Shown one piece after another: positions 41,745 to 50,542 of a stretch of 64,000 nucleotides of DNA. The notes beneath the pieces are model-generated. The model was not told the origin of the DNA, ran no database searches, and saw only the letters and a program-made list of their open reading frames with translations. Origin of the DNA: CAWUFC02 sp963921335 (GTDB lineage: Bacteria > Pseudomonadota > Gammaproteobacteria > Pseudomonadales > Halieaceae); assembly GCA_963921335.3 (NCBI GenBank), contig CAWUFC020000002.1:1612001-1676000 (forward strand), given 5' to 3'. Each line of letters starts with the position of its first letter. Within the stretch, counting starts at the first letter, position 1. A program made the translations under genes and the position numbers.

Positions 41745-44351
41745 ATGGCCAAGCGGGTATACCTGTTTAACGAAGGCAGCAAAGACGACCGGGATCTATT
41801 GGGTGGCAAAGGCGCAAACCTGTGCGAGATGACCGCGCTGGATTTGCCTGTTCCCTATGGGTTTATCATCACCACCCCCACCTGCAGGGAATTCTTTGAG
41901 GCGGGCAACCGCCTGCCCCGGCACCTGCAAACCGAGTACAACGTCGCCCTGAAGCTGGTGGAAGAGAAAATGGGCGCGGGCTTTGGCGACCCGGAGAATC
42001 CCCTGCTCTTCTCTGTGCGCAGCGGCGCGCCGGTGTCCATGCCCGGCATGATGAACACCATACTTAACCTCGGCATGAACGACGTTATCGCCGAAGGCCT
42101 GGCCAGGAAAACCAATAACCCGCGATTTGCCTTCGACTCTTATCGCCGTTTTATACAGATGTATGCCGACGTGGTGATGGAGGTCAGCGCCGAGGGATTT
42201 GAGGACATACTGGAAGAGTACAAGAAGGAGCACGGCCGGGCGCAGGATGTGGACATGACCGCGGATGACTGGCGTGCGATTGTCGAGCTGTATAAAGAGG
42301 TCGTCAACTTTCCCCAGGATCCGGCCACCCAGCTCAAGCAGGCGATTGAGGCGGTGTTTCGTTCCTGGAATACACCGCGCGCCATCATTTACCGTGAAAT
42401 GAACAATATTCCAGAGACCCTCGGCACGGCCGTATGTGTGCAAGCCATGGTGTTCGGCAACTTCGGCGATGACTCGGGCTCCGGTGTGGCCTTTACTCGC
42501 AACCCCTCAACAGGTGAGAAAGTCTTTTTCGGCGAATATCTCTCCAACGCCGCTGGTGAGGATGTAGTGGCGGGCATTCGCACCCCCCAGGGCATTGATA
42601 CTTTGCGCGAGCAGATGCCTGCAGTGTACGAGCAGCTGGATCGCACCCAGCAAATGCTGGAAAAGCATTATCGCGACATGCAGGACCTGGAGTTCACGGT
42701 ACAGGAAGGCAAGCTCTACATGCTGCAAACCCGCAGCGGCAAACGCACCGGGCGAGCCTCGGTGAAAATCGCCGTAGAGATGGTGTCGGAAGGGCTGATC
42801 GACGAGCAGGAGGCCTTGCTGCGGGTATCTCCGGAACACGTGGAAGCGTTCCTGCACCCCATGGTCGATCCCACACAGAAACAGGATATTGTCGGCACAG
42901 GCCTGCCCGCCAGTCCGGGTGGCGCCACCGGTGAAGTGGTGTTCTCTGCTGATGAAGCGGTGGATGTTCACCAGCAGGGCCGCAAGGTCATCCTGGTGCG
43001 ACGAGAAACCACGCCTGAGGATATTCACGGGATGAAGGTTGCCGAGGGTATCCTGACCGAATTGGGCGGCATGACCTCCCACGCCGCAGTGGTCGCCCGC
43101 GGCATGGGCGTGTGCGCCATCACCGGCTGCAGCGATCTGGCTGTTGATACCCGCAACGGTGTTGCCAGCGGCAGCGATGGCACCACCATCAAACGTGGTG
43201 ACACCATTACGCTGGACGGTTCAACCGGCGAGGTCATGCTGGGCGACATACCCAAAACAGAAGCCAGCTCCAGTGACGACTTCCAGATTCTGCTGTCCTG
43301 GGCTGACAAACACCGTCGCCTGAAGGTCAGGGCTAACGCTGAAACTCCCGAGGACGCTGCCAAGGCGCGCGAGCTTGGTGCTGAGGGCATTGGTTTGTGC
43401 CGCACTGAACATATGTTTTTTGACAGCGATCGCATCGACCTGATGCGCGGCATGATCCTGTCTGAGTCCAGCGAAGAACGCCAACACTACCTGGATCAGC
43501 TCAAGGCCTTTCAGTTCAGGGATATGCGGGCACTGTTTGAAGTGATGCAGGGTTTGCCGGTTACCATTCGCCTGCTGGATCCACCCTTGCACGAGTTCCT
43601 GCCTCACAGCGAGGAAGAGCTGGTGTCCCTTGCCGGGCGACTGGGCAAAGACACCGAGCAGGTCCGCGAGACGACCCAGCAGCTGCAGGAAGCCAACCCC
43701 ATGCTCGGCTTTAGAGGCTGTCGCCTGTCAGTGGTGTATCCGGAAATCACCGACATGCAGGTGCAGGCCATTATCGGCGCTGCCGTCGATGCCCATCGGG
43801 CCGGCTTTAATCCCTACCCCGAGATCATGATTCCGTTGGTGGTGAATGTTCGGGAGGTCCGGGCCATCTCCGAGGTCATTCAAAAAGCCATACTCGAGTT
43901 GCTGTCTGAAGAGAGCATCTCCCTGCCTTACAAAATCGGCACCATGATGGAAACGCCCCGTGCTTGCCTGGGCGCTAAACGCCTGGCACCGGCGGTGGAA
44001 TTCATGAGCTTCGGCACCAACGACCTGACCCAGATGACCTATGGCTTCTCGCGGGACGACGTCGGTAAGTTTCTGCCCGCCTACCTGGATCGCAAGCTGG
44101 TGGAGGATGATCCGTTCGTAACTCTGGACCAGCGCGCCGTGGGCCGGCTGATGAAGATGGCCATGAAAGACAGCAAAACCCGAAAGAAAGGCATCAAGTA
44201 CGGTATCTGCGGCGAACATGGCGGCGACCCACGCTCAATTCAGTTCTGCCACGAAATTGGGCTGGACTATGTCAGCTGCAGCCCCTTCAGGGTGCCCGTA
44301 GCGAGAATTGCCGCAGCACAGGCCGCGGTGAACGCAAAGAACGGCAGCTAG
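41745..44351 (+). CDS. ppdK: Pyruvate, phosphate dikinase
   Basis: 868 residues, close to family length. The ATP-grasp domain (RNPSTGEKVFFGEYLSNAAG), swivelling phosphohistidine domain (LGGMTSHAAVVARGMGVCAI with catalytic His) and PEP-utiliser barrel (IGLCRTEHMFF, SFGTNDLTQMTYGFSRDD, YGICGEHGGDP) are all intact. It converts pyruvate, ATP and Pi to PEP, AMP and PPi. In this run it would return pyruvate to gluconeogenesis, in keeping with a pathway releasing pyruvate. Ends in a 4-nt overlap with the convergent CoA-transferase. Confidence 0.97.
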   Translation: MAKRVYLFNEGSKDDRDLLGGKGANLCEMTALDLPVPYGFIITTPTCREFFEAGNRLPRHLQTEYNVALKLVEEKMGAGFGDPENPLLFSVRSGAPVSMPGMMNTILNLGMNDVIAEGLARKTNNPRFAFDSYRRFIQMYADVVMEVSAEGFEDILEEYKKEHGRAQDVDMTADDWRAIVELYKEVVNFPQDPATQLKQAIEAVFRSWNTPRAIIYREMNNIPETLGTAVCVQAMVFGNFGDDSGSGVAFTRNPSTGEKVFFGEYLSNAAGEDVVAGIRTPQGIDTLREQMPAVYEQLDRTQQMLEKHYRDMQDLEFTVQEGKLYMLQTRSGKRTGRASVKIAVEMVSEGLIDEQEALLRVSPEHVEAFLHPMVDPTQKQDIVGTGLPASPGGATGEVVFSADEAVDVHQQGRKVILVRRETTPEDIHGMKVAEGILTELGGMTSHAAVVARGMGVCAITGCSDLAVDTRNGVASGSDGTTIKRGDTITLDGSTGEVMLGDIPKTEASSSDDFQILLSWADKHRRLKVRANAETPEDAAKARELGAEGIGLCRTEHMFFDSDRIDLMRGMILSESSEERQHYLDQLKAFQFRDMRALFEVMQGLPVTIRLLDPPLHEFLPHSEEELVSLAGRLGKDTEQVRETTQQLQEANPMLGFRGCRLSVVYPEITDMQVQAIIGAAVDAHRAGFNPYPEIMIPLVVNVREVRAISEVIQKAILELLSEESISLPYKIGTMMETPRACLGAKRLAPAVEFMSFGTNDLTQMTYGFSRDDVGKFLPAYLDRKLVEDDPFVTLDQRAVGRLMKMAMKDSKTRKKGIKYGICGEHGGDPRSIQFCHEIGLDYVSCSPFRVPVARIAAAQAAVNAKNGS

Positions 44352-45523
44352 CGAACAATACCCTGTTCGCGCAGGCTGGCCACCTGCTCCGCTGACAGAC
44401 CCATCTCACCCAGCACTGCGTCGGCATCGGCGCTCTCCTGGGGTATGGGACGACGCAGGCCCAGCCGTTCACCAGAGAACTCCAAAGGCAGGGCCGGTAG
44501 CTTCGTCACCGCGCCACCGGGCAGCTGAACATCCAGCAGACCGCCGGAGGCATTCAGATGCGGGTCTTCGAACAGGTCGTGCGGGCGCGCGATAGGCGCG
44601 AATGGCAAGCCGGTGTCTTCCAGCCTGGCCATCAATTCTGCCTTACTCATCTGGCCAAAGTGCGCCTGCAATACGGGCATGATGCGATCGCGAGCTTCCA
44701 CGCGACCATTGTTGCCCGCCAGTGAGTCGTCAGCTGCGAATTCGGTAAAACCAAAGGATTCACAAAACTTTGCCCACTGGGTGTCACTGACAATGCCAAC
44801 AAACACTTTTTCTTCATCGGCAGTTTCAAAAATATCGTAGACCGCCCAGGCAGAGCGGCGCACAGACATTGGGGGCGGAATTTCACCCGAGGACGCTTCC
44901 TGCGCCATGTGTTGGCCCACCAGGAAAGCCGTCGTTTCATACAATGAGCTGGTGACCTGTTGGCCGCGGCCCGTGCGGTGTCGCTGCTCCAATGCAGAGA
45001 GCACCCCGATCACGCCGAACATGCCGCCGGTGATATCAATCACCGAAGAACCGGCCCGCAGGGGCTGACCGGGCGGGCCGGTCATGTAGGCAAGACCGCC
45101 CATCATCTGGGTGACTTCGTCCAGCGCCGTGCGATGCTCATACGGCCCCGACAGGAAACCCTTGGCCGAGCAGTAGATCAGGCCAGGGTTGTCGGCCGAG
45201 AGCGCTTCGTAACCAAAGCCCAGCTTGTCCATGGCGCCCGGGCGGAAGTTTTCGATCAATACGTCGGCATCTTGCACCAGTCCACGCACCAGCTCGCTGC
45301 CCTCCTGGGATTTAAGATCAACACAGAGGCTGCGCTTGTTGCGGTTGTACATGGAAAAATAGCCGGCACCGGCACCCTTGAGCCGACGGGTGTTATCACC
45401 CTGGATGGGTTCAATCTTGGTCACCTCTGCACCCAGGTCGGCGAGAATCACGCCCACGGCGGGACCCATCACCATGTGGGTAAATTCAATCACCTTGATG
45501 CCAGACAGGGGTAAATCGCTCAC
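44348..45523 (-). CDS. CaiB/BaiF-type (class III) CoA-transferase
   Basis: 391 residues. GIKVIEFTHMVMGPAVGVIL, DLGAEVTKIEP, NRNKRSLCVDLKSQEGSELV and LIENFRPGAMDKLGFGYEAL are class III blocks, with the catalytic Asp probably in the NKRSLCVDL segment. They move CoA between carboxylic acids, including citramalate, itaconate or succinate. The GTG start at 45523 follows AAAGGAAAGCC. Divergent from the second HMG-CoA-lyase-like gene and sharing operator B. Confidence 0.92.
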   Translation of the reverse strand: MSDLPLSGIKVIEFTHMVMGPAVGVILADLGAEVTKIEPIQGDNTRRLKGAGAGYFSMYNRNKRSLCVDLKSQEGSELVRGLVQDADVLIENFRPGAMDKLGFGYEALSADNPGLIYCSAKGFLSGPYEHRTALDEVTQMMGGLAYMTGPPGQPLRAGSSVIDITGGMFGVIGVLSALEQRHRTGRGQQVTSSLYETTAFLVGQHMAQEASSGEIPPPMSVRRSAWAVYDIFETADEEKVFVGIVSDTQWAKFCESFGFTEFAADDSLAGNNGRVEARDRIMPVLQAHFGQMSKAELMARLEDTGLPFAPIARPHDLFEDPHLNASGGLLDVQLPGGAVTKLPALPLEFSGERLGLRRPIPQESADADAVLGEMGLSAEQVASLREQGIVR

Positions 45524-45561
45524 GGCTTTCCTTTGTATGTCGCAGTTAGATCAATTACGCT

Positions 45562-45585
45562 AAATGATATATCATTATATCTTTA
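45562..45585. promoter_or_regulatory. Regulon operator, site B
   Basis: Matches the 54.2-kb palindrome at 21 of 24 positions in the same orientation. Lies between the divergent CoA-transferase and HMG-CoA-lyase-like genes. An inner ATGATATATCAT is itself palindromic. Confidence 0.6.
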
Positions 45586-45617
45586 CTGTTAAGTCACAAA
45601 AGCCCGTTACATTATTT

Positions 45618-46547
45618 ATGGACATCGAGATCTCAGAGGTAGGCCCTCGCGACGGCCTGCAAAGCATCGACACCATCATGCCCACCGAGGCGAAGAAGGC
45701 CTGGATTAAAGCCGAGGCTGAAGCCGGTGTCACAGAAATTGAGGTAGGCTCTTTCGTGCCCGCTAAAACGCTACCGCAGCTGGCGGACACTGCCGAAATT
45801 GTGGAGTACGCCCGCTCCATCGACGGCCTGGTCGTGGCCGCGCTTGTGCCCAATGCACGCGGGGCTGAAGGTGCCCTGAAGGCCGGTGCGCACAAGATCA
45901 CCCTGCCACTGTCAGTGAGTGAAACCCATTCCCTGAAGAATCTGAATCGTACCCATGAACAGGTGCTCGCAGAGGTGAGCAAGGTGCGCGAGATGATTCA
46001 GGAACTGCCCGAAGACCGGCGACCCAAGTTCGAGGGCAGCCTGTCTACGGCTTTTGGCTGCACCATTGAGGGCCCGATTAGCCAGGACGACGTCGTACGC
46101 CTGGCTGGCGAGCTGATGAAAGCCGGAGCCGATGAGGTGGGCTTATCGGACACCACCGGCTACGGTAACCCGGCCCAGGTGAAGAACCTGACCCGCGCGA
46201 TTTGGAACGAAGTCGGTAAAGACCAGCTCACCGGTATTCACCTGCACAATACCCGCGGACAGGGCCTGGCCAATGTACTGGCTGCCATTGATGTTGGTCT
46301 GACCACCGTGGACGCCTCACTGGGCGGCATTGGCGGCTGCCCGTTTGCGCCCGGGGCCAGCGGCAATATCGTGACCGAAGACCTGGTGTTTATGCTGGAG
46401 GCCATGGGGCTGGATACCGGCATCGACATCGAAAAACTTCTGGCGGTGCGCGCCCAGGTGCAGGCAGCCCTGCCGGGTGAAGAGATGTATGGCTTTACCC
46501 CTGATGCCGGCCTGCCGCTGGGCTTCACCTACGCCCGCGAAGCCTAA
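45618..46547 (+). CDS. HMG-CoA-lyase family protein (2)
   Basis: 309 residues from MDIEISEVGPRDGLQSIDTI. Catalytic Arg-Asp, IEVGSFVPAKTLPQLA loop, GIHLHNTRGQGLANVLAAID metal histidines and GGIGGCPFAPGASGNIVTED cysteine are present. The longer upstream frame runs through operator B and is rejected. It is a paralogue of the gene at 28340 with a distinct substrate loop; paired with a CoA-transferase, it probably cleaves the CoA thioester that enzyme makes, releasing acetyl-CoA and a keto acid. Confidence 0.9.
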   Translation: MDIEISEVGPRDGLQSIDTIMPTEAKKAWIKAEAEAGVTEIEVGSFVPAKTLPQLADTAEIVEYARSIDGLVVAALVPNARGAEGALKAGAHKITLPLSVSETHSLKNLNRTHEQVLAEVSKVREMIQELPEDRRPKFEGSLSTAFGCTIEGPISQDDVVRLAGELMKAGADEVGLSDTTGYGNPAQVKNLTRAIWNEVGKDQLTGIHLHNTRGQGLANVLAAIDVGLTTVDASLGGIGGCPFAPGASGNIVTEDLVFMLEAMGLDTGIDIEKLLAVRAQVQAALPGEEMYGFTPDAGLPLGFTYAREA

Positions 46548-46554
46548 ACAACCC

Positions 46555-46590
46555 GGGTCAGAGTACTTTGACCTCATTGATGCTGACCCC
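46555..46590. repeat. GGGTCA/TGACC inverted-repeat element
   Basis: GGGTCAGAGTACTTTGACC is an imperfect palindrome (two mismatches within GGTCA...TGACC), followed by CTGACCCC at 583-590, so the region can form alternative hairpins. Sits 8 nt after the lyase stop. Similar in style to the GGGGTC repeats at 0.9 kb. Confidence 0.55.
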
Positions 46591-46634
46591 ATTGATGTTC
46601 ATCCGATGGCAGCACGGAGGCGTATCATAGGGTG

Positions 46635-47618
46635 ATGGACAAAAGCGGGACAATTGATTTCAAACTCTGGTGGGGCCTGCTGGGCTGCGCCGCACTGATG
46701 ATCGCCATTTTGTTGGCGGCACCTTACGGCGATGACATTCAGTTCCTGTCCGATGCCGGCGCCTCCTGGTACTTCTGGCAGTTACCTGAACCCACTGCAA
46801 TAACCCGCGCCTCCGCCTGGCTCAGCTACGCCTTACACCAATTGGCCATCTGGTGGCTAATCTACTGGGCGCAGAGCAGTAAGCTCAGCTACACACAAGG
46901 CCTGCACCCGGTGAATCGATGGGCACTGGGTGTGAACGCCGTGTTTGTGGTGTGGCATATCGTGCAGACACGCCTCTGGTACGACGGCCTGGCACCCGAT
47001 GTGTCCATCTGGTCATCAATGGGTTCGGTGGCCATCATGCTCATGCTGGTCGTCATCATGGAGAACCAGCGCCGCGGTGTCGCCTTCGGAAAGAAAGTGA
47101 GCTGGCTGTCTGAAGCGGGTCGATTTCTGCGCAAGTACCACGGCTACTATTTTTCTTGGGCAATCATCTACACGTTTTGGTATCACCCCATCGAGATGAC
47201 CCTCGGCCACTTGCTGGGCACGTTTTACGTCTTGATGTTACTGCTGCAGGGCAGCCTGTTTTTTACCCGCACTCACACCAACAAGTACTGGACCGGGCTA
47301 CTGGAGGTGTTTGTGCTCCTGCACGGCACGCTGGTTGCCGTGCTGTCCCTGGAAGGACACAACGGCGGTCAGTTCCTGTTCGGGTTTGCCGCCATATTTA
47401 TCATCACCCAGATGCATGGACTGGGCCTGAGCAAGGCGGCGCGCTGGGGCATATTCACGGCATTTGTGATCGGCATGCTGCTGTTCTACCAGGATCGCCC
47501 TATGGCCATGCTGGATGAACCTCTGCGCATACCGATCATTTACCTCGTGTTTGTACCCGCTCTGGCGCTCCTCGCACTGGCACTGAAAAAGTTCAGCAAG
47601 CTGCCCCTCAAAGATTAG
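46635..47618 (+). CDS. Polytopic membrane protein, unknown
   Basis: 327 residues, about nine hydrophobic segments (WWGLLGCAALMIAILLA, IVQTRLWY region, VAIMLMLVVIMENQRRG, FTRTHTNKYWTGLLEVFVLL, LVFVPALALLALALKKFSKL). No motif recognised. A GTG one codon earlier is possible. Ends with a 4-nt overlap against the convergent alcohol dehydrogenase gene. Confidence 0.75.
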   Translation: MDKSGTIDFKLWWGLLGCAALMIAILLAAPYGDDIQFLSDAGASWYFWQLPEPTAITRASAWLSYALHQLAIWWLIYWAQSSKLSYTQGLHPVNRWALGVNAVFVVWHIVQTRLWYDGLAPDVSIWSSMGSVAIMLMLVVIMENQRRGVAFGKKVSWLSEAGRFLRKYHGYYFSWAIIYTFWYHPIEMTLGHLLGTFYVLMLLLQGSLFFTRTHTNKYWTGLLEVFVLLHGTLVAVLSLEGHNGGQFLFGFAAIFIITQMHGLGLSKAARWGIFTAFVIGMLLFYQDRPMAMLDEPLRIPIIYLVFVPALALLALALKKFSKLPLKD

Positions 47619-48651
47619 AGGGACGCCAGGTCGATTACAAAGCGATATTTGACGTCGCTTTTTTCTATACGCTCCCAGGCCGTGTTGACGTCCTGCATAT
47701 CGATCATTTCGACTTCGGCAGTGATGTTGTGCTCGGCGCAGAAGTCGAGCATGTCCTGGGTGCCGGGAATGCCACCAATCAGTGACCCAGACATTGTTTT
47801 GTCGCCCATCAACAGATTGGAGATCACAATCGGCATGGGTACCTGGGGGGCGCCCACAAAACACATATTGCCACCGCGCTTGAGCAGAGGCAGATAACTA
47901 TTGCCATCATGCTCGCCAGAAATGGTATTGATAATCAGATCGAAGCTGGCCATATGTGCCTTCAGCTGATCGCTGTCACTGGTCAGCACCACATCAGTGG
48001 CACCCAACTTCTCGGCATCCTCTACCTTGCTGGGTGAGCCGGTTAGCATGACCGTCTCGGCACCCAGGGCGCGAGACATCTTGATGGCCAGGTGTCCCAG
48101 TCCACCCAGGCCCAGCACACCCACTTTTTTGCCGGGTCCGGCACCAAAGCGTACCAGCGGCGTGTACACGGTAATGCCGCCACACAGCAGTGGCGCCGCG
48201 CCAGCGGGATCGAGCCCCTCAGGGATTTTAAGGGCATAGCGTTCGTGCAGGGTGTAGTGGCTGCTGTAGCCGCCAAAGGTTTTTTCCCCACGGGTGTCAA
48301 AGGCGTTAAAGGTCAGTGAAAAGCCCGAGTCACAGTAGTGTTCGTCCCCGTCGTCACAGGAATTACAGCTGCGGCATGAATCGCCAATACAGCCCACCCC
48401 CACGATATCGCCGACCTGAAGGTTTTTAACATCGCTGCCAGTCTCAACAACTTTGCGACCATCTCGTGCCCCGGCACCACCGGGTACATGGCGGCTTTGG
48501 ATTCGTTGTTGGCGATGATCAGGTCGGAGTGGCAAATACCGCAGTACATGAGCTCCAGTAATACCTCTTCCGATCCGGGCTCGCGCCGATCGATGGTAAA
48601 TGGTTCGAGGGGAGTCTCCTCAGACAACTTGGCCCAGGCTTTCACTTGCAT
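47615..48651 (-). pseudogene. Zinc alcohol dehydrogenase (YahK/CAD type), frameshifted
   Basis: ATG 48651 (AAAGGAG upstream) starts MQVKAWAKLSEETPLEPFTI and reads the zinc ligands CGICHSD to VVPGHEMV; the frame then fails and continues one base off with KVVETGSDVKNLQVGDIVGV, GCIGDSCRSCNSCDDGDEHY (structural zinc cysteines), VGVLGLGGLGHLAIKMSRAL (NADP-binding) to 47615. Adding one base near 48455-48458 gives an intact 345-residue family-length enzyme. One missing base in a G-pair (minus strand) is the simplest explanation. Either a broken gene or a sequence error. Confidence 0.85.
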
Positions 48652-48718
48652 TGTTATTCTCCTTTAGTGATCCGCACAGTGTAGACCTATATGCCTACGC
48701 CAGGTTAGCTAAAGTGGA

Positions 48719-49742
48719 CTAGTGGGCCAGATACTGCCGCACAAAGGCAGACAGCTCAGTGTAAGTCTGTTCAAACTCCGGCGAGGGAGACACAAAGGCA
48801 TACTCGGCGTGAGACAAGCCTTCGAACACCAACAGATCAGCCGTCACACCGGCATTGCGCAGCTTGCGATGCACGCGCGCCGAATCACTAAGAAACATGT
48901 CCCGGGTGCCGGTGACGATGATGGTCGGCGGGAAGCCGGACAGCTCACCATACACCGGAGACAAGAGCGGATCGGTTAGGGGTACGCCGCCTGCATAAAG
49001 CAGAGCAGCCGCCTCCAACACGCCATCGTAGGTGACCAACACCCGATCGATTCCTTCAAGCGTGTAGAGGGTATCACCCGTCTTGGTGAGGTCAGCCCAC
49101 GGGGTACCCAGGTACTGAGCGGCAGGGAGCGGCAGCCCAGCGGATTCAAATCTCAATAGCGCGGCCATGCTGAGACCAGCGCCGGCGGAAGTCCCACCAA
49201 TGGCCATATTCTGCGGCTCAAAGCCTTCCAGCAATGCCCTGTAGACCATTTCCACATCGGCTATGGCGGCAGGATGCGGTGACTCCGGCGGCATGCGGTA
49301 GTCAATCGCGACAGCGCGCATGCCGGTGAAGGCAGCAATAATGGCCGCCTCGCCCACTGACTGCTCGCCACCCCCAAATACATAAGCACCACCGTGTAGG
49401 TAAACAAAAAGCTGCTCATTTTTCCAGATTCGCAGGCGTTACCCAGTACACCGCTACACCGCCGATCTGGTCAGCTGCAATCTTGACGCCCAGCTGCTGT
49501 TCCAGCGCCGGCAAATCCAATGCGCGGTCGACTTTGCGCTGGGCCTGCAGCTTCTGCCAGTCCTCCGCAGATTCGGGTCGCACCAGTTTCATTACGAAGG
49601 GGGAAAATGGAGCGGAGGAAGTAATCGCTTCGCGTATCTCGGAGCTAGCACCAGCAGGCAATGGCAATTCGCCACGCCCGAAGACGAAGTAAGTCATTAA
49701 AGCGCCCAGAAACAGGCCGACAATGAAGATTAGAATTCGCAT
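48719..49742 (-). pseudogene. HSL-type alpha/beta hydrolase with N-terminal anchor, frameshifted
   Basis: The N-terminal part (ATG 49742; membrane helix FIVGLFLGALMTYFVF, then SAEDWQKLQAQRKVDRALDL) ends at TGA 49416 after VAVYWVTPANLEK. One base off, the frame continues NEQLFVYLHGGAYVFGGGEQ (oxyanion motif HGGAYV), AIGGTSAGAGLSMAALLRFE (nucleophile) and GLSHAEY (His) to 48719. The break is in a run of five A on the coding strand near 49418-49422; four would restore a 340-residue esterase. Homopolymer indel. Confidence 0.82.
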
Positions 49743-49765
49743 GCTGTGGTTGCTCTATGTTGTTA

Positions 49766-50407
49766 TCAAACCTGCGGCGCTCGTCTGACCAACATATTCA
49801 CCAGCACCTCTGCGTGGCGCTCGACCACCTCATCGGAGCGTGTATCTACGCCAAACAGCAGGGCAGCTTCCGGCGCAAAGTAGAAAATAGTGGAACTCGC
49901 GCTAATCAGCAGGTAGTACCAATGCAAAAATGCTTCCTGTTCCAGTTGGAGTGTATCTCCGACGAGCTCCTGCATGGACTCACATGCAGGTCGAACATGG
50001 TTTTCCACGAGATATTCTGTTCGCCATGAATCTGCGCGAACCTCCTGACTCATCAGAGCACTAACTTCAGGATGACGAGCATTGAACCGGACATAAAAAC
50101 GCACAATAAACGCCAGGCGCTCTTCTCTGGACAACTCATCAATTAGCATCATGCGCTGAGCGAATTGCTGACGCATTTGGCCGAGGGTCGCCGAGGCAGC
50201 CGCCTTCCAGAGATTCTCTTTGTTGTCATAGTGATAAGCGATCAGCCCCCGATGCACCTGGGCTCGTTTTTCAATCTCGGTGACAGTGACTCCGTCAAAA
50301 CCCCGACTGGAAAATAACTCGATGGCTGCATCCAGAATGTGCTGACGGGTTTGATCCGCTCTTTCCCTGGTTTTCTTGGCAGGCTTTGTAGAAGTGGCTT
50401 CCGACAT
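49766..50407 (-). CDS. TetR-family regulator of the second TonB receptor
   Basis: 213 residues from MSEATSTKPAKKTRERADQT. The HTH is VTVTEIEKRAQVHRGLIAYH and the C-terminal domain (LAFIVRFYVRFNARHPEVSA) is the YcdC/CalR-type 'C-terminal TetR' pattern. A longer start at 50476 overlaps one of two 22-bp direct repeats and is less likely. Divergent from the TonB receptor; it probably represses it and itself. Confidence 0.87.
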   Translation of the reverse strand: MSEATSTKPAKKTRERADQTRQHILDAAIELFSSRGFDGVTVTEIEKRAQVHRGLIAYHYDNKENLWKAAASATLGQMRQQFAQRMMLIDELSREERLAFIVRFYVRFNARHPEVSALMSQEVRADSWRTEYLVENHVRPACESMQELVGDTLQLEQEAFLHWYYLLISASSTIFYFAPEAALLFGVDTRSDEVVERHAEVLVNMLVRRAPQV

Positions 50408-50466
50408 GACTCGCTCGTTGCTGACCAACCCATGATAGTACGGCCTGGGTGGGAGGTCATTTTCCC

Positions 50467-50519
50467 TATTTTGCATATTTACTAAATATAATAGAATTAT
50501 TTTGCATTTAATCTAAATA
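50467..50519. promoter_or_regulatory. Two 22-bp direct repeats, putative TetR operators
   Basis: TATTTTGCATATTTACTAAA.. at 50467-50488 and TATTTTGCATTTAATCTAAA.. at 50498-50519 agree at 18 of 22 positions; starts are 31 bp apart, three helical turns. They cover the divergent TetR/TonB promoter region. Confidence 0.6.
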
Positions 50520-50542
50520 GAAATTCCTGGAGAGGTATATCC

